64,000 bases of DNA, from NCBI GenBank assembly GCA_964194555.1, contig CAXMMT010000007.1, positions 1 through 64,000 on the forward strand, in the 5' to 3' direction. Position 1 is the first letter of the stretch, and each line of letters begins with the position of its first letter. The translations under genes were made by a program, and so were the position numbers. This DNA comes from SZUA-217 sp964194555 (GTDB lineage: Bacteria; Actinomycetota; Acidimicrobiia; Spongiisociales; ZC4RG35). Below the pieces are notes generated by a model, which searched no databases, was not told where the DNA came from, and saw only the letters and a list, made by a program, of their open reading frames with translations. Positions 8,153-16,650 of the stretch are shown one piece after another.

Positions 8153-8664
8153 TGTTCCTCCTCGATTGTCTGCTTGAGCCGGGCCAGGCCCCGGTGAATA
8201 TCTGCTTTGACCGTGCCTTCGGGTCGGCCGGTTGATTCGGAGATGTCGCTGATTCCCATTCCGACGACATGGCGGAGTACGACAGCCGTCTTCTGATGAC
8301 CGTTGAGATGGCTGAGCCGGCGCTCCCATGCCTGTCCGTCGGGGAGTTCGGGGTCTGATTGACCTGTCTCGATCATCCCGACATAAGTGGGTCGTCTCGA
8401 TCTGTCTCTCAGGTGGTTCCGTCCCAGGTTGAGGGCGATTGTCCACACCCAGGGCTGGAGATTGATCCCCCTGATCCGAGCCGTGTCATAGCCGGAGAGT
8501 GCCTGGTAGGCCCTTATGAATGTCTCCTGGGTCAAGTCCTCCGCCTCCTGGTGGTTTCCGGAGAGACGGCGAAGACCCCAATAGATCCTCTTTCCCATCT
8601 CATCGACCACCCTCGGGAACGCCCCGTCCAGATCGGTGGCAAGGGCGGGTCCAATCTCGTTCAT
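8149..8664 (-). CDS. ECF-type RNA polymerase sigma factor
   Basis: A 171-residue sigma-70 family protein with region 2 (about residues 25-95, including EDLTQETFIRAY and WVWTIALNLGRNHLR) and region 4 (about 110-165, HLNGHQKTAVVLRHVVGM and GRPEGTVKADIHRGLARL). It directs core RNA polymerase to a small regulon. Its stop overlaps the start of the alkyltransferase-Ada gene, so alkylation or another DNA stress may be the input; this is inference from position only. No anti-sigma factor gene is adjacent, which leaves its control unexplained. Confidence 0.92.
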   Translation of the reverse strand: MNEIGPALATDLDGAFPRVVDEMGKRIYWGLRRLSGNHQEAEDLTQETFIRAYQALSGYDTARIRGINLQPWVWTIALNLGRNHLRDRSRRPTYVGMIETGQSDPELPDGQAWERRLSHLNGHQKTAVVLRHVVGMGISDISESTGRPEGTVKADIHRGLARLKQTIEEEQ

Positions 8665-8729
8665 CAGCAGTCAGAACCCCAACGGGGATAATTCGGTTGC
8701 ACCCTCTTGACGGTACCTATCGTGGGGGC

Positions 8730-9410
8730 GTGGAATCTACGAGCATCGAACAGGCTCTTGCAGCTGCCGAGGCGCAGGTCGCGGCCGGGCATGGGCTCGC
8801 TGGTACCCGATTCTGGGCGGCTGTCGCCGAGGTGAAGACGAACGACGGGTTGGTTGAGAGTTACGCCGCCCGGATTGCTTCTATCGACCAGGCAGCTTTT
8901 CCCCAATGGGCTCTCCTCACGATGCCGAAAGGCCTGGGGACAACTCTGGCGTTTCTGGGCACGGCCACCGGGCTGATCCTCGTTGGCGCCAGTTATCCGC
9001 TGGATGGGTTGGCGGCAGTCCTCGTGTTCTACCTCGGTCTTGGGGCTCTGCTCGCCTCAACTCACGCCCTTACCCACCTGATCGTCGGGCAGATCCTGGG
9101 TATTCGATTCACCGGCTGGTTCATTGGCTCGCTGACCCGGCCTCAACCTGGCGTGAAGATCGACTACGAAAGCTATCTGCGCACCCCGGCGATTCGTCGG
9201 GCATGGATGCATGCTTCTGGGGCCATTGTCACCAAGATCATCCCGTTCGTTCTGATAGGCGCAGCCATCGCTGCGGGATTGCCGACATGGGCTGTTCTCG
9301 GGCTAGCGGTGATCGGAATCGTGACGATTGTCACCGACATGCTGTGGTCGACAACCACTTCCGACTGGATGAAGTACCGCAGGGAGATGAAGTTCGCTCA
9401 GACGTCCTGA
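8730..9410 (+). CDS. multi-pass membrane protein resembling a catalytically dead site-2-protease fold
   Basis: A 226-residue protein from a GTG at 8730. After a soluble N-terminus of about 65 residues come four or five hydrophobic segments (about 72-92, 96-125, 155-180 and 185-200). Between them is HALTHLIVGQ, which resembles the HExxH region of M50 peptidases but has Leu in place of the catalytic Glu, followed by WMHASGAI. The resemblance is weak and I would not call it a protease. It diverges from the sigma factor gene and overlaps the convergent MFS gene by 13 bases. The function is not recognised. Confidence 0.6.
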   Translation: MESTSIEQALAAAEAQVAAGHGLAGTRFWAAVAEVKTNDGLVESYAARIASIDQAAFPQWALLTMPKGLGTTLAFLGTATGLILVGASYPLDGLAAVLVFYLGLGALLASTHALTHLIVGQILGIRFTGWFIGSLTRPQPGVKIDYESYLRTPAIRRAWMHASGAIVTKIIPFVLIGAAIAAGLPTWAVLGLAVIGIVTIVTDMLWSTTTSDWMKYRREMKFAQTS

Positions 9411-11050
9411 TCGGGAACCGGAATCGACCCGTCTACCTGGTGCAGTTCCTCGTGTGTCGCCACCAGGTCGTCAAAGTCGGGCGGTTGCTCGACGTCGATC
9501 GCGATGAGATGACGGGTCTTCGGACCATCGCCTCGGTCGAAAGAGCGAGCATGCGCGATCAGGGCTGCTGCTGTGTCATCTATCCGGGTGTGCTGTGCCA
9601 GATGCTTTTCCCAGCTCTCCACGGCGAAGAGTTCGGTCAGGCGTGTGGGGTCCGACGTGTTTCGGAACAGACGCCACCGATAAGCCCCAGTGCTCAAGCG
9701 CACCAGGCGGATCTCGTTCATGATGTCGGCAAAGGCAGCAAACTCCGCCTCGTTGATCGTCCATGTGTTGAGGACGATCACCGGTCCTCCTTCGAGTGTG
9801 ATCTCGGTGTGTGGCTGAACAACGCGTTCGGGGGTGAACTCCGGCGTTTCGATGTCATCGATTCGGGGTACCCCGAATCGGGGGCTAATCAGACCTATGA
9901 CCAATGCTCCGGAACTGAAAACCACCAGCGACCCGCTGGTACCGATCTGGTCGGCGACCATTCCGGAGAGAATCGAGCCCAGGGGGAGGATCCCGGCAAA
10001 TGCGAGCGTGTAAAGCGACATCGCCCTACCCCTGATCCACTCCGGCGCCATCAGTTGGGCACTGGCGTTGAGTGTGGAGAGAGTCAGCAGCCAAAAGAAT
10101 CCGACGAGAATCATCGCTACGCCTGCGATCACGAGATTGGGCGCGAGACCGAGCATGATTCCCGATGCTCCGAATAGCGTGATCGTGTAGGGGACCAGAT
10201 TTCCCTCGAGGCGCCTCAGGATCTTGGGTCGGAGGAAGGCGCCGGCGAGCGCGCCGACTCCCATTGCCCCGAGCAGGATGCCAAACATGGCGGCGCTTCC
10301 CCCGAGATAGTCGGTGTGCACCGGCAGAGTGGCCTGGACCACGGCGGAAGTCAGAGCAAAGAGCGCAACCAGGGCAAGCAGGTTGCGAAAGGCAGGGGTG
10401 AAGCGGGCGAAGCGGATTCCGAGGGTTATCGCCGACCCCATGGAAGCCGTTTCGCGTTCTCGAACGGCGAGTTGGGGTCCGATTATCAGCAGGACCACGA
10501 TTACCGCGATGTAGGTGAGGGAGTTGATCGCGAAACCCGCCTCGGGTCCGAAGGCGACGATGATCACTCCACCCACCGCCGGACCGACTGCGCGAGCAGC
10601 GTTGAAGGCAGCCGACTGGAGCGCCACCGCTGATGCCACCATCCCGCGTGGAACCAGATCTGGAACAAGGGCCTGCCATGCCGGGATGTTGAGTGCCAGC
10701 CCGGCTCCGAGTACAAGTCCGAGGCCAAGTAGCAGAGGGGGGTTGATCAGGTCCATGTAAGTGAGAACCGCCATGGCCACCGCTGATCCTCCCATGATCC
10801 CTTGCGCGATCAGCATCAGCTTGGTCCGGTCGAAAATGTCCGCCAGAGCACCTGCAGTGAGAGATAGAAAGAAGAGAGGAAGAAGGGAAGACGCCACCAT
10901 CCAGCCAACCCACGTGCTCGATCCGGTCAACTCGAACATCAGCCATGAGGCCGCAACGGCCTGGATGAAGGTGCCCGAGGCCGAGAAGACGGTTGCTCCC
11001 CACAACGAGCGGAAGTGGGGGTACTTGAGGGGCGCAACTGCCGACGTCAT
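9398..11050 (-). CDS. MFS transporter, EntS-like MFS_3 family with C-terminal soluble domain
   Basis: A 550-residue protein. The first 400 residues hold about 12 transmembrane helices and the start typical of the MFS_3 (transmembrane secretion effector) family, PLKYPHFRSLWGA, with a GALADIFDRTKLM loop between helices 2 and 3. The last 130 residues are soluble and resemble a dimeric alpha/beta monooxygenase-like domain (AEFAAFADIMNEIR ... ESWEKHLAQH), as in many members of this family. It probably exports a small molecule from the cytoplasm by proton antiport. It is divergent from the hydrolase at 11085. Confidence 0.85.
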   Translation of the reverse strand: MTSAVAPLKYPHFRSLWGATVFSASGTFIQAVAASWLMFELTGSSTWVGWMVASSLLPLFFLSLTAGALADIFDRTKLMLIAQGIMGGSAVAMAVLTYMDLINPPLLLGLGLVLGAGLALNIPAWQALVPDLVPRGMVASAVALQSAAFNAARAVGPAVGGVIIVAFGPEAGFAINSLTYIAVIVVLLIIGPQLAVRERETASMGSAITLGIRFARFTPAFRNLLALVALFALTSAVVQATLPVHTDYLGGSAAMFGILLGAMGVGALAGAFLRPKILRRLEGNLVPYTITLFGASGIMLGLAPNLVIAGVAMILVGFFWLLTLSTLNASAQLMAPEWIRGRAMSLYTLAFAGILPLGSILSGMVADQIGTSGSLVVFSSGALVIGLISPRFGVPRIDDIETPEFTPERVVQPHTEITLEGGPVIVLNTWTINEAEFAAFADIMNEIRLVRLSTGAYRWRLFRNTSDPTRLTELFAVESWEKHLAQHTRIDDTAAALIAHARSFDRGDGPKTRHLIAIDVEQPPDFDDLVATHEELHQVDGSIPVPDQDV

Positions 11051-11084
11051 GCCCGCAGCGTAGATGTCGGTCTAGGTTTGGCCT

Positions 11085-11741
11085 GTGGTCCGCGATCTCG
11101 CCTACTTCGTCCAGGATGACGCCGGCCCCGGACCGGGGGTGTTGATACTTCATTCCTTTTGGGGGCTGACCTCTTCGGTGAAGAATCTGGCCGATGGTCT
11201 CGCCGACAGGGGTTATACGGTTCTGGCCCCGGATATCAACTTCGGTGAGCTGCCCGAGTCGGAGCAAGACGCCCTCAACCACCTCGGGGACGCCAGTCCC
11301 GACCGTCTCGCCTCGCTGGTCATCTCCTCGGCCAGGTTGCTTCATGAGAGATCGACTGAGGGTCAGATCGGAATCGTCGGATTCGGGATGGGCGGGTCGC
11401 TCGGTTTGTGGGCTTCGGTCCGTCTCGCGGATCTTGTCGGCGCCGCAGTTTCGTTCTACGGAACCCAGCAAATTGATTTCGCCGGCTCCAAATCGTCCTA
11501 TCTCATCCATCTGGCGGAAGAGGACGAGTTCATCACTCACGACGAAGTCGCCTTCATGGAGGCGACCATGGGTCTCGAGTCATTGCCAGTCGACGTGGTG
11601 CGTTACCCGGGAACGAAGCACGGCTTTTGTGAGCCTGATGGTGACACTTTCCACCCGGACGCCTTCGAGGGCGCTTGGACTACGACACTCGCTTTTTTCG
11701 CTGCCCAGCTCTTCCGGATCGAAATGGGAGACCGGCGATAG
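11085..11741 (+). CDS. dienelactone hydrolase family protein lacking the nucleophile cysteine
   Basis: An alpha/beta hydrolase of 218 residues from a GTG start. It aligns with the dienelactone hydrolase family in its N-terminus (GVLILHSFWGL), its Asp region (HLAEEDEFI) and its His (TKHGF). The nucleophile elbow, normally GxCxGG, reads VGFGMGG, so Gly101 replaces the catalytic Cys (codon GGG). The protein is therefore probably not an ordinary carboxymethylenebutenolidase; it may be inactive or use another mechanism. It lies 10 bases upstream of modA on the same strand and may be cotranscribed with the molybdate genes. Confidence 0.8.
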   Translation: MVRDLAYFVQDDAGPGPGVLILHSFWGLTSSVKNLADGLADRGYTVLAPDINFGELPESEQDALNHLGDASPDRLASLVISSARLLHERSTEGQIGIVGFGMGGSLGLWASVRLADLVGAAVSFYGTQQIDFAGSKSSYLIHLAEEDEFITHDEVAFMEATMGLESLPVDVVRYPGTKHGFCEPDGDTFHPDAFEGAWTTTLAFFAAQLFRIEMGDRR

Positions 11742-11751
11742 GCTCGCATCA

Positions 11752-12525
11752 GTGGCCGTGTCAAGATTGAGGTATGGGCAACTGCGTGTTGTCTCCGCAG
11801 TGGCGGTCATCGGGTTTCTACTCGCCTCTTGTGGCGGTTCCTCAGATGCTTCGGATGAGATTCGTATTTCGGCGGCATCCTCGTTGAGTCACGCGTTCGC
11901 TGCCCTGGAGTCGGCTTTTGAGGCTTTGAACCCGGGTGTTGACGTGGTTTTGAATCTTGGTGCTAGTTCGCTGCTGCGTGAGCAGATTCTGGAGGGCGCT
12001 CCGGTTGATGTGTATGCATCGGCAAGCGCGGACACGATGGCTCCCATCATCGATGGGGGTTTCTCCGACGGAAGTCCAATCATGTTTGCCCATGGGTCTC
12101 TGGCGATTGCCGTCCCGGCCGGCAATCCGGCTCGCGTGGCCGGACTTGACGACTTCGGCAACGAGGAGCTTCTCATCGGACTGTGCGACGTCGTTGTCCC
12201 CTGTGGGGCGTATGCGCATCAGGTTATGTCAAGGGCCGGGGTGGAACCGGCGATCGACACCAACGAACCCAACGTCCGGTCTCTGCTGACCAAGATCGAG
12301 GCAGGTGAGTTGGATGCGGGGATCGTGTACATGACGGATGTGAGGTCGGCGAGCGGAGGGGTGGAGGGAATCGAAATCCCGGACGCGGTCAATGTGGCGG
12401 CTGACTATCCGATTGCTGTGATAGTGGAGGGGCCCAACACAGTAGGAGGAAGGGCTTTTGTTGACTTTGTCATGTCCGGGGTCGGTCAGGAGATCCTCGC
12501 TGGATTCGGGTTCGTGACACCGTGA
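11752..12525 (+). CDS. modA: molybdate ABC transporter substrate-binding lipoprotein
   Basis: A 257-residue lipoprotein with a signal peptide ending in the lipobox LLASC. The mature part begins with EIRISAASSL, the ModA block in which serines bind the oxyanion, and continues with NLGASSLLREQI and PVDVYASAS. It captures molybdate or tungstate outside the membrane and delivers it to ModB. The start is one of two in-frame GTG codons (11752 or 11758); neither has a strong ribosome site. It is the first gene of modABC; the modB GTG overlaps its stop by 4 bases. Confidence 0.93.
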   Translation: MAVSRLRYGQLRVVSAVAVIGFLLASCGGSSDASDEIRISAASSLSHAFAALESAFEALNPGVDVVLNLGASSLLREQILEGAPVDVYASASADTMAPIIDGGFSDGSPIMFAHGSLAIAVPAGNPARVAGLDDFGNEELLIGLCDVVVPCGAYAHQVMSRAGVEPAIDTNEPNVRSLLTKIEAGELDAGIVYMTDVRSASGGVEGIEIPDAVNVAADYPIAVIVEGPNTVGGRAFVDFVMSGVGQEILAGFGFVTP

Positions 12526-13328
12526 GCCGCGAGAAAGCCAGACACGGGCAGTCGAGACCCCCGATCGCTTTCGTGGTGCTCGCCGCCATAGCGGTGGTGT
12601 TCTTCTTGCTTCCTCTGATCGGTCTGCTCGCCCGTACACCGTGGAGTGATCTGGTCAGTCTCCTTGCAAGCGAGGTGGTGGCGGATGCACTCGTGTTGTC
12701 GGCTATTGCATCGTTCGCGGCCGTGACCATATCCACGGTCGTTGGAGTGCCTTTGGCCTGGGTGCTGGCGCGAGTCGACTTCAGAGGACGCGCCCTCGTT
12801 CGTGGGTTGGTCTTGTTTCCCCTGGTGCTGCCACCAGTCGTCGGTGGTGCTGCGCTGTTGTTCGCTCTGGGGAGACGAGGGGTGGTGGGTGAGCCGCTAT
12901 ATGAGGCGACAGGACTCGTCCTTCCCTTCTCTATTTGGGGTGTGGTGATTGCCGTGACCTTCGTGTCGATGCCCTTTCTCATCTTGACGGTGGAGGGCGC
13001 TTTGCGAAATGTGGATGTCCGTTTCGAGGGTGCGGCAGCATCTTTGGGAGCCGGAGGTTGGACAGTCTTTCGCCGGGTCACCCTCCCTATGATCGGTCCC
13101 TCGCTAGCAGCCGGAATGGTCTTGACGTGGGCGCGCGCCATAGGTGAGTTCGGCGCCACGGTGACATTCGCCGGGAACCTGGCTGGAGAGACCCAGACTC
13201 TCCCTCTCGCCGTGTTCGTTGCCCTCGAGACCAACCGGGATACCGCCACCGCCCTGAGTCTGCTGATGGTGGCGATATCGCTCGCGGTTCTCGTGCTCCT
13301 CCGTGACAGATGGCTGAGGCCCCGGTGA
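12522..13328 (+). CDS. modB: molybdate ABC transporter permease
   Basis: A 268-residue membrane protein with about six helices. The EAA loop that contacts the ATPase is present (EGAAASLGAGGWTVFRRVTLP, about residues 175-195), followed by ARAIGEFGATVTFAGN, a ModB hallmark. It forms the channel through which ModA-bound oxyanion enters. The GTG start overlaps modA by 4 bases, and the gene overlaps modC by 19 bases, so the three products are translated together. Confidence 0.94.
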   Translation: MSREKARHGQSRPPIAFVVLAAIAVVFFLLPLIGLLARTPWSDLVSLLASEVVADALVLSAIASFAAVTISTVVGVPLAWVLARVDFRGRALVRGLVLFPLVLPPVVGGAALLFALGRRGVVGEPLYEATGLVLPFSIWGVVIAVTFVSMPFLILTVEGALRNVDVRFEGAAASLGAGGWTVFRRVTLPMIGPSLAAGMVLTWARAIGEFGATVTFAGNLAGETQTLPLAVFVALETNRDTATALSLLMVAISLAVLVLLRDRWLRPR

Positions 13329-14380
13329 CCCTGAACGCCAGAATCATTGTCAAGAGGGGCGACGAGTTCACCCTTGAAATGTCGATTCGTGTCGAGTCCG
13401 GGAAGACCGCTGCGCTGCTCGGTCCTAATGGCGCGGGCAAGTCGACCGCCGTAGCGGCTCTGGCCGGTTTGCTCCCGATCGATCAGGGTCGAATTGTGCT
13501 CGGAGACGAGGTTCTCGATGACCCCGATGCAGGAGTGTTTGTCCCCCCGGATGAGAGGGGGATCGGCGTCGTTTTCCAGGATTATTTGTTGTTCGGGCAT
13601 TTGACCGTCGCTGAGAACGTCGCCTTCGGGCTCAGGAGCAAGAAGAAGGAGCGTGATGCGGTCGAGGCCAAGACGTCAGCCTGGATGGAACGGCTCGGTC
13701 TCTCTCAGCTCTCCAACAGCAAGGCGAGAGATCTCTCCGGTGGTCAGGCACAGAAGGTGGCGGTCGCCAGGGCATTGATCACCGACCCGGGACTGCTCCT
13801 TCTGGACGAGCCCATGGCCGCCCTCGATGCGACAACGCGGGTCGAGGTCAGACGCGACCTGGCCGATCATCTATCCGAGTTCGCCGGTCCCCGACTCCTG
13901 ATCACACACGACCCGACTGAGGCGTTCCTCCTTGCCGACGAAATCCACGTCATCGAGGACGGACGTATCACCCAGGTGGGAAGCGCCGAGGACGTACGCC
14001 TGCGACCTAGGACCCGTTACGTGGCTGACCTGGCTGGTTCCAACCTGTTGACCGGCACCGCATCGTCCGGCGCTGTCACCGTCGGCACGCACGTCCTTCA
14101 GGTGGGGGACACCGCTATTGCAGGGTCGGTGCTCGCCACGATTCACCCTCGGGCAATCTCGGTTCATCGCCAACACCCGGAAGGAAGCCCCCGCAACGTC
14201 TGGAAGACCACGGTCGTTCGGATCGAGCACTTTGGTGACAGGGTCCGGCTGCAGACAGGCGACCCTTTGCCGCTGGCTGTCGAAGTTACGCCGGCGGCCG
14301 TCGATGCTCTCGGGCTGAAGGGCGAGAGCGAAATCTGGCTCTCGGTGAAGGCGACGGAGATCGGTGTCGAGCCCGGCTGA
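13310..14380 (+). CDS. modC: molybdate ABC transporter ATPase
   Basis: A 356-residue ABC ATPase with Walker A GPNGAGKST (38-46), signature LSGGQAQK (about 141), Walker B LLLLDEPMAALD and an H-loop (LLITHD). The region after residue 230 is a TOBE oxyanion-binding domain, usual in ModC, where it gives feedback by bound molybdate. It powers uptake through ModB. The gene ends just before a strong hairpin at 14395-14444. No ModE-like regulator is in the window. Confidence 0.93.
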   Translation: MAEAPVTLNARIIVKRGDEFTLEMSIRVESGKTAALLGPNGAGKSTAVAALAGLLPIDQGRIVLGDEVLDDPDAGVFVPPDERGIGVVFQDYLLFGHLTVAENVAFGLRSKKKERDAVEAKTSAWMERLGLSQLSNSKARDLSGGQAQKVAVARALITDPGLLLLDEPMAALDATTRVEVRRDLADHLSEFAGPRLLITHDPTEAFLLADEIHVIEDGRITQVGSAEDVRLRPRTRYVADLAGSNLLTGTASSGAVTVGTHVLQVGDTAIAGSVLATIHPRAISVHRQHPEGSPRNVWKTTVVRIEHFGDRVRLQTGDPLPLAVEVTPAAVDALGLKGESEIWLSVKATEIGVEPG

Positions 14381-14394
14381 TCCGCGGTGAAGAC

Positions 14395-14444
14395 GAACCT
14401 GAGGTAGTTAGGCCCGGATACGGGGGCCTAACTACCTCAGGTTC
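14395..14444. terminator. 21-bp perfect hairpin between convergent genes
   Basis: Positions 14395-14415 pair perfectly with 14424-14444 around the 8-base loop 14416-14423. The hairpin sits between the end of modC and the end of the convergent TPR-like gene, so it can stop transcription from both sides. There is no T-run on either side, as is common for actinobacterial terminators. Confidence 0.85.
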
Positions 14445-14457
14445 ACAAAGGAGGGCC

Positions 14458-14937
14458 TCAGCCCTCGCTCATCTCGGCGAGGTCGGCTTCGAGCGTCTCC
14501 CTCTCTTCGGTGTCTTCGATTTCTGGGAGAGCGGCCTTTGCCAGATCCAAATGCTCGGTGAAGGTCTCCACATCGTCGACGTCGGCCGCGGCTCGTGCAA
14601 TCGCCTCATGGGCGAAACCGGTCACGAATGGCCCGAGGTCGTGCTCCTTTGCGAGTTCGAGCGATCGGGCGCCAAACCGTCGGGAAAGGTCGGCGTAGCC
14701 GAGCACGGCGGCCACCCTCGACACTTGCCAGTCGGCGACTGCCCAGTTCCTCGGCTCACCGACTTTGTACCAGTGATGACGCTGCGCGAATGTGGACGCA
14801 AGCATCTCCTCTTCCTGCTCGCGGGTCAGCTCGGTCTCGTCGAGCAGGGTCCACGTGTGGTTGAACGCCCTTGGTGCGAATGTGCGATGCCACCGGGCTA
14901 CCTCTTCGGCGTTCGGGTTGTCGACGGGATTGGTCAC
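14458..14937 (-). CDS. conserved hypothetical helical-repeat protein
   Basis: A mostly helical, acidic protein of 159 residues from a GTG whose GTGA overlaps the stop of the upstream aminotransferase gene. An ATG 10 codons earlier (14967) is the alternative start. It contains WHRTFAPRAFNHTW near the N-terminus and paired helices (AVLGYADLSRRFGARSLELAKEH, FVTGFAHEAIARAAADV) that resemble tetratricopeptide repeats. Its function is not recognised. The tight coupling suggests a job related to the PLP enzyme upstream. Confidence 0.7.
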   Translation of the reverse strand: MTNPVDNPNAEEVARWHRTFAPRAFNHTWTLLDETELTREQEEEMLASTFAQRHHWYKVGEPRNWAVADWQVSRVAAVLGYADLSRRFGARSLELAKEHDLGPFVTGFAHEAIARAAADVDDVETFTEHLDLAKAALPEIEDTEERETLEADLAEMSEG

Positions 14938-16616
14938 TTGCCTGCCTCCGTTGGTGTCGGAAACCATCTGAGATCTTCTGCTTCGGTGGAGAGAGTCTGT
15001 TCGATCCCGTCATCGAGTGGCGCCTCGCTCAGGATCCTCTTTGCTTCTTCGATGTAGTCGTCCAGGGCGTCCAACGACACGGTCTTCGGTGCGGGCTGGG
15101 AGCCGGTGAAGTCGGCGTCCCACAAGCTCGCCGGGGGTTTGGGCAGTCCGTCGCGGTGTCTCCAAACACCCGTTTCCGTTTCGTATGTGTAGAGGGGGAG
15201 AAGCCGCCAGCCATCGGAGGCAATCATGTGGACTGCGTCAACGATGTATTCGAACTCGGCATCCGAGATGAAATAGTTGAAGTTCAGTCGTACCCATCCC
15301 GGTTTGAGAACCTCGCAGCCAGTGGCGATGACATCCTCGAAGCGACTGCTGGTTTCGAGGTCGATCCCGAGGAGACGGTGGCCGTAAGGCCCGGCACATG
15401 AGCACCCGCCGCGCGCCTGGATACCGAAAAGGTCATTGAGCAGGGCGACGACATAGTTGTGATGGAGTACTTTGTCCTCGGTCCTGATCACAAAGCTGAC
15501 GATGGACAGCCGCTCGGCTTCGTGGTTGCCCAGAATATCGATACTGGGGTTGGTACCCCACGATCTGATGGCGCGCCGGATGAAGTCGTGTTCGAGCTCG
15601 CGGATGCGATCGGGGCCTACCTCGCTCTTCAGCTTGAAGACGAGTCCGGCTCGGATCGAGCCGATGATCGCAGGAGTGCCGGCCTCCTCCCGATGCTCCT
15701 GGTCGGCGATATAGGTGTGGTGGTCCGGGGACACGTATTGGACGATTCCTCCCCCCGGCACTGCGGGAACCTTGTTGGTGAGCAGGTCGCGGCGAGCAAC
15801 CAGCAGACCCGGAGACCCGGGTCCGCCGATGAGCTTGTGCGGCGAGATGAAGATGGCGTCCTTGTAATCCCCGTCATCCAACTCGGCGGATCCCATGTAG
15901 ATCCGGACATAGGGTGCCGAAGCGGCGAAGTCCCAGAAGCTGAGGGCGTCGTGTGCATGAAGAATCCGTGAGATGGCGGCGGTGTCGGAGATGATCCCTG
16001 TCACATTGGAAGCGGCTGAGAACGAGCCGATCTTCAGCGGCCTTTGGGCGTATTCGACAAGACGTTCTTCGAGTTCGCCCAAATCGATCTGACCGTCGGA
16101 GTCCTCGTTGATCTCGACGACGTCGGCAATCGACTCCCGCCAGGGAAGCTCGTTGGAGTGGTGCTCGTAAGGCCCGACAAACACGACCGGTCGACGGTTG
16201 TCGGGGATGGCGTCACCAAGGTGGTATTCCTTGTCGAGCGAGTCGGGAATTCGCAGTCCGAGGATCCCAATCAGCCGATCAACGGCCCCGGTGGCTCCGT
16301 TCCCGGCAAAGATCACGGCATGCTCGTCGTTGTTGGCGCCGATGCACTGTTTGATGATGTCGCGGGCGTCCTCGCGGAACCGTGTGGTTTGGAGCCCGGT
16401 CCCAGAAGTTTCGGTGTGGGTGTTGGCATACATGGGAAGGACCTGATTCCTGATGTAGTCCTCGATGAAGGACAGGGACCGGCCCGACGCCGTGTAGTCG
16501 GCATAAGTGACCCGACGCAGGCCGAAGGGAGTCTCCACGGCGGTGTCCTTGCCGATTACCGAATCGTGGATTGTCTTGACGAGGTCCACCCTGAGGGGCC
16601 GCCTTCCTAAGGTCAC
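14934..16616 (-). CDS. class V aminotransferase-fold PLP enzyme (cysteine desulfurase-like)
   Basis: A 560-residue protein of the aminotransferase class V superfamily. The PLP lysine is Lys261 in SPHKLIGG; other superfamily features are YADYTASGRSL (39-49), TETSGTG (68-74), the phosphate-binding AGNGATGAVDRL (104-115) and SFWDFAASAPY (226-236), where the Asp contacts the pyridine nitrogen. A GGCSCAGPYG segment in the C-terminal half could carry a reactive cysteine as in desulfurases. It is longer than NifS/IscS (about 400), with a C-terminal extension. The reaction could be sulfur transfer or lyase chemistry. It starts with GTG and is divergent from the LigD polymerase gene. Confidence 0.82.
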   Translation of the reverse strand: MTLGRRPLRVDLVKTIHDSVIGKDTAVETPFGLRRVTYADYTASGRSLSFIEDYIRNQVLPMYANTHTETSGTGLQTTRFREDARDIIKQCIGANNDEHAVIFAGNGATGAVDRLIGILGLRIPDSLDKEYHLGDAIPDNRRPVVFVGPYEHHSNELPWRESIADVVEINEDSDGQIDLGELEERLVEYAQRPLKIGSFSAASNVTGIISDTAAISRILHAHDALSFWDFAASAPYVRIYMGSAELDDGDYKDAIFISPHKLIGGPGSPGLLVARRDLLTNKVPAVPGGGIVQYVSPDHHTYIADQEHREEAGTPAIIGSIRAGLVFKLKSEVGPDRIRELEHDFIRRAIRSWGTNPSIDILGNHEAERLSIVSFVIRTEDKVLHHNYVVALLNDLFGIQARGGCSCAGPYGHRLLGIDLETSSRFEDVIATGCEVLKPGWVRLNFNYFISDAEFEYIVDAVHMIASDGWRLLPLYTYETETGVWRHRDGLPKPPASLWDADFTGSQPAPKTVSLDALDDYIEEAKRILSEAPLDDGIEQTLSTEAEDLRWFPTPTEAGK

Positions 16617-16650
16617 ATGCCGTACATGTACAGCACAACCTTAGGTTCGC

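Noticed and set aside
8906..10177. Long plus-strand frame of 423 codons
   Set aside because: Shadow of the membrane protein and of the MFS gene; composition is Arg/His/Cys-rich as in antisense frames.
10026..11540. Minus-strand frame of 504 codons
   Set aside because: Out-of-frame reading of the MFS gene and of the antisense of the hydrolase gene.
12470..13600. Minus-strand frame of 376 codons
   Set aside because: Antisense of modB and modC; Thr/Arg/Ser-rich with no motif.
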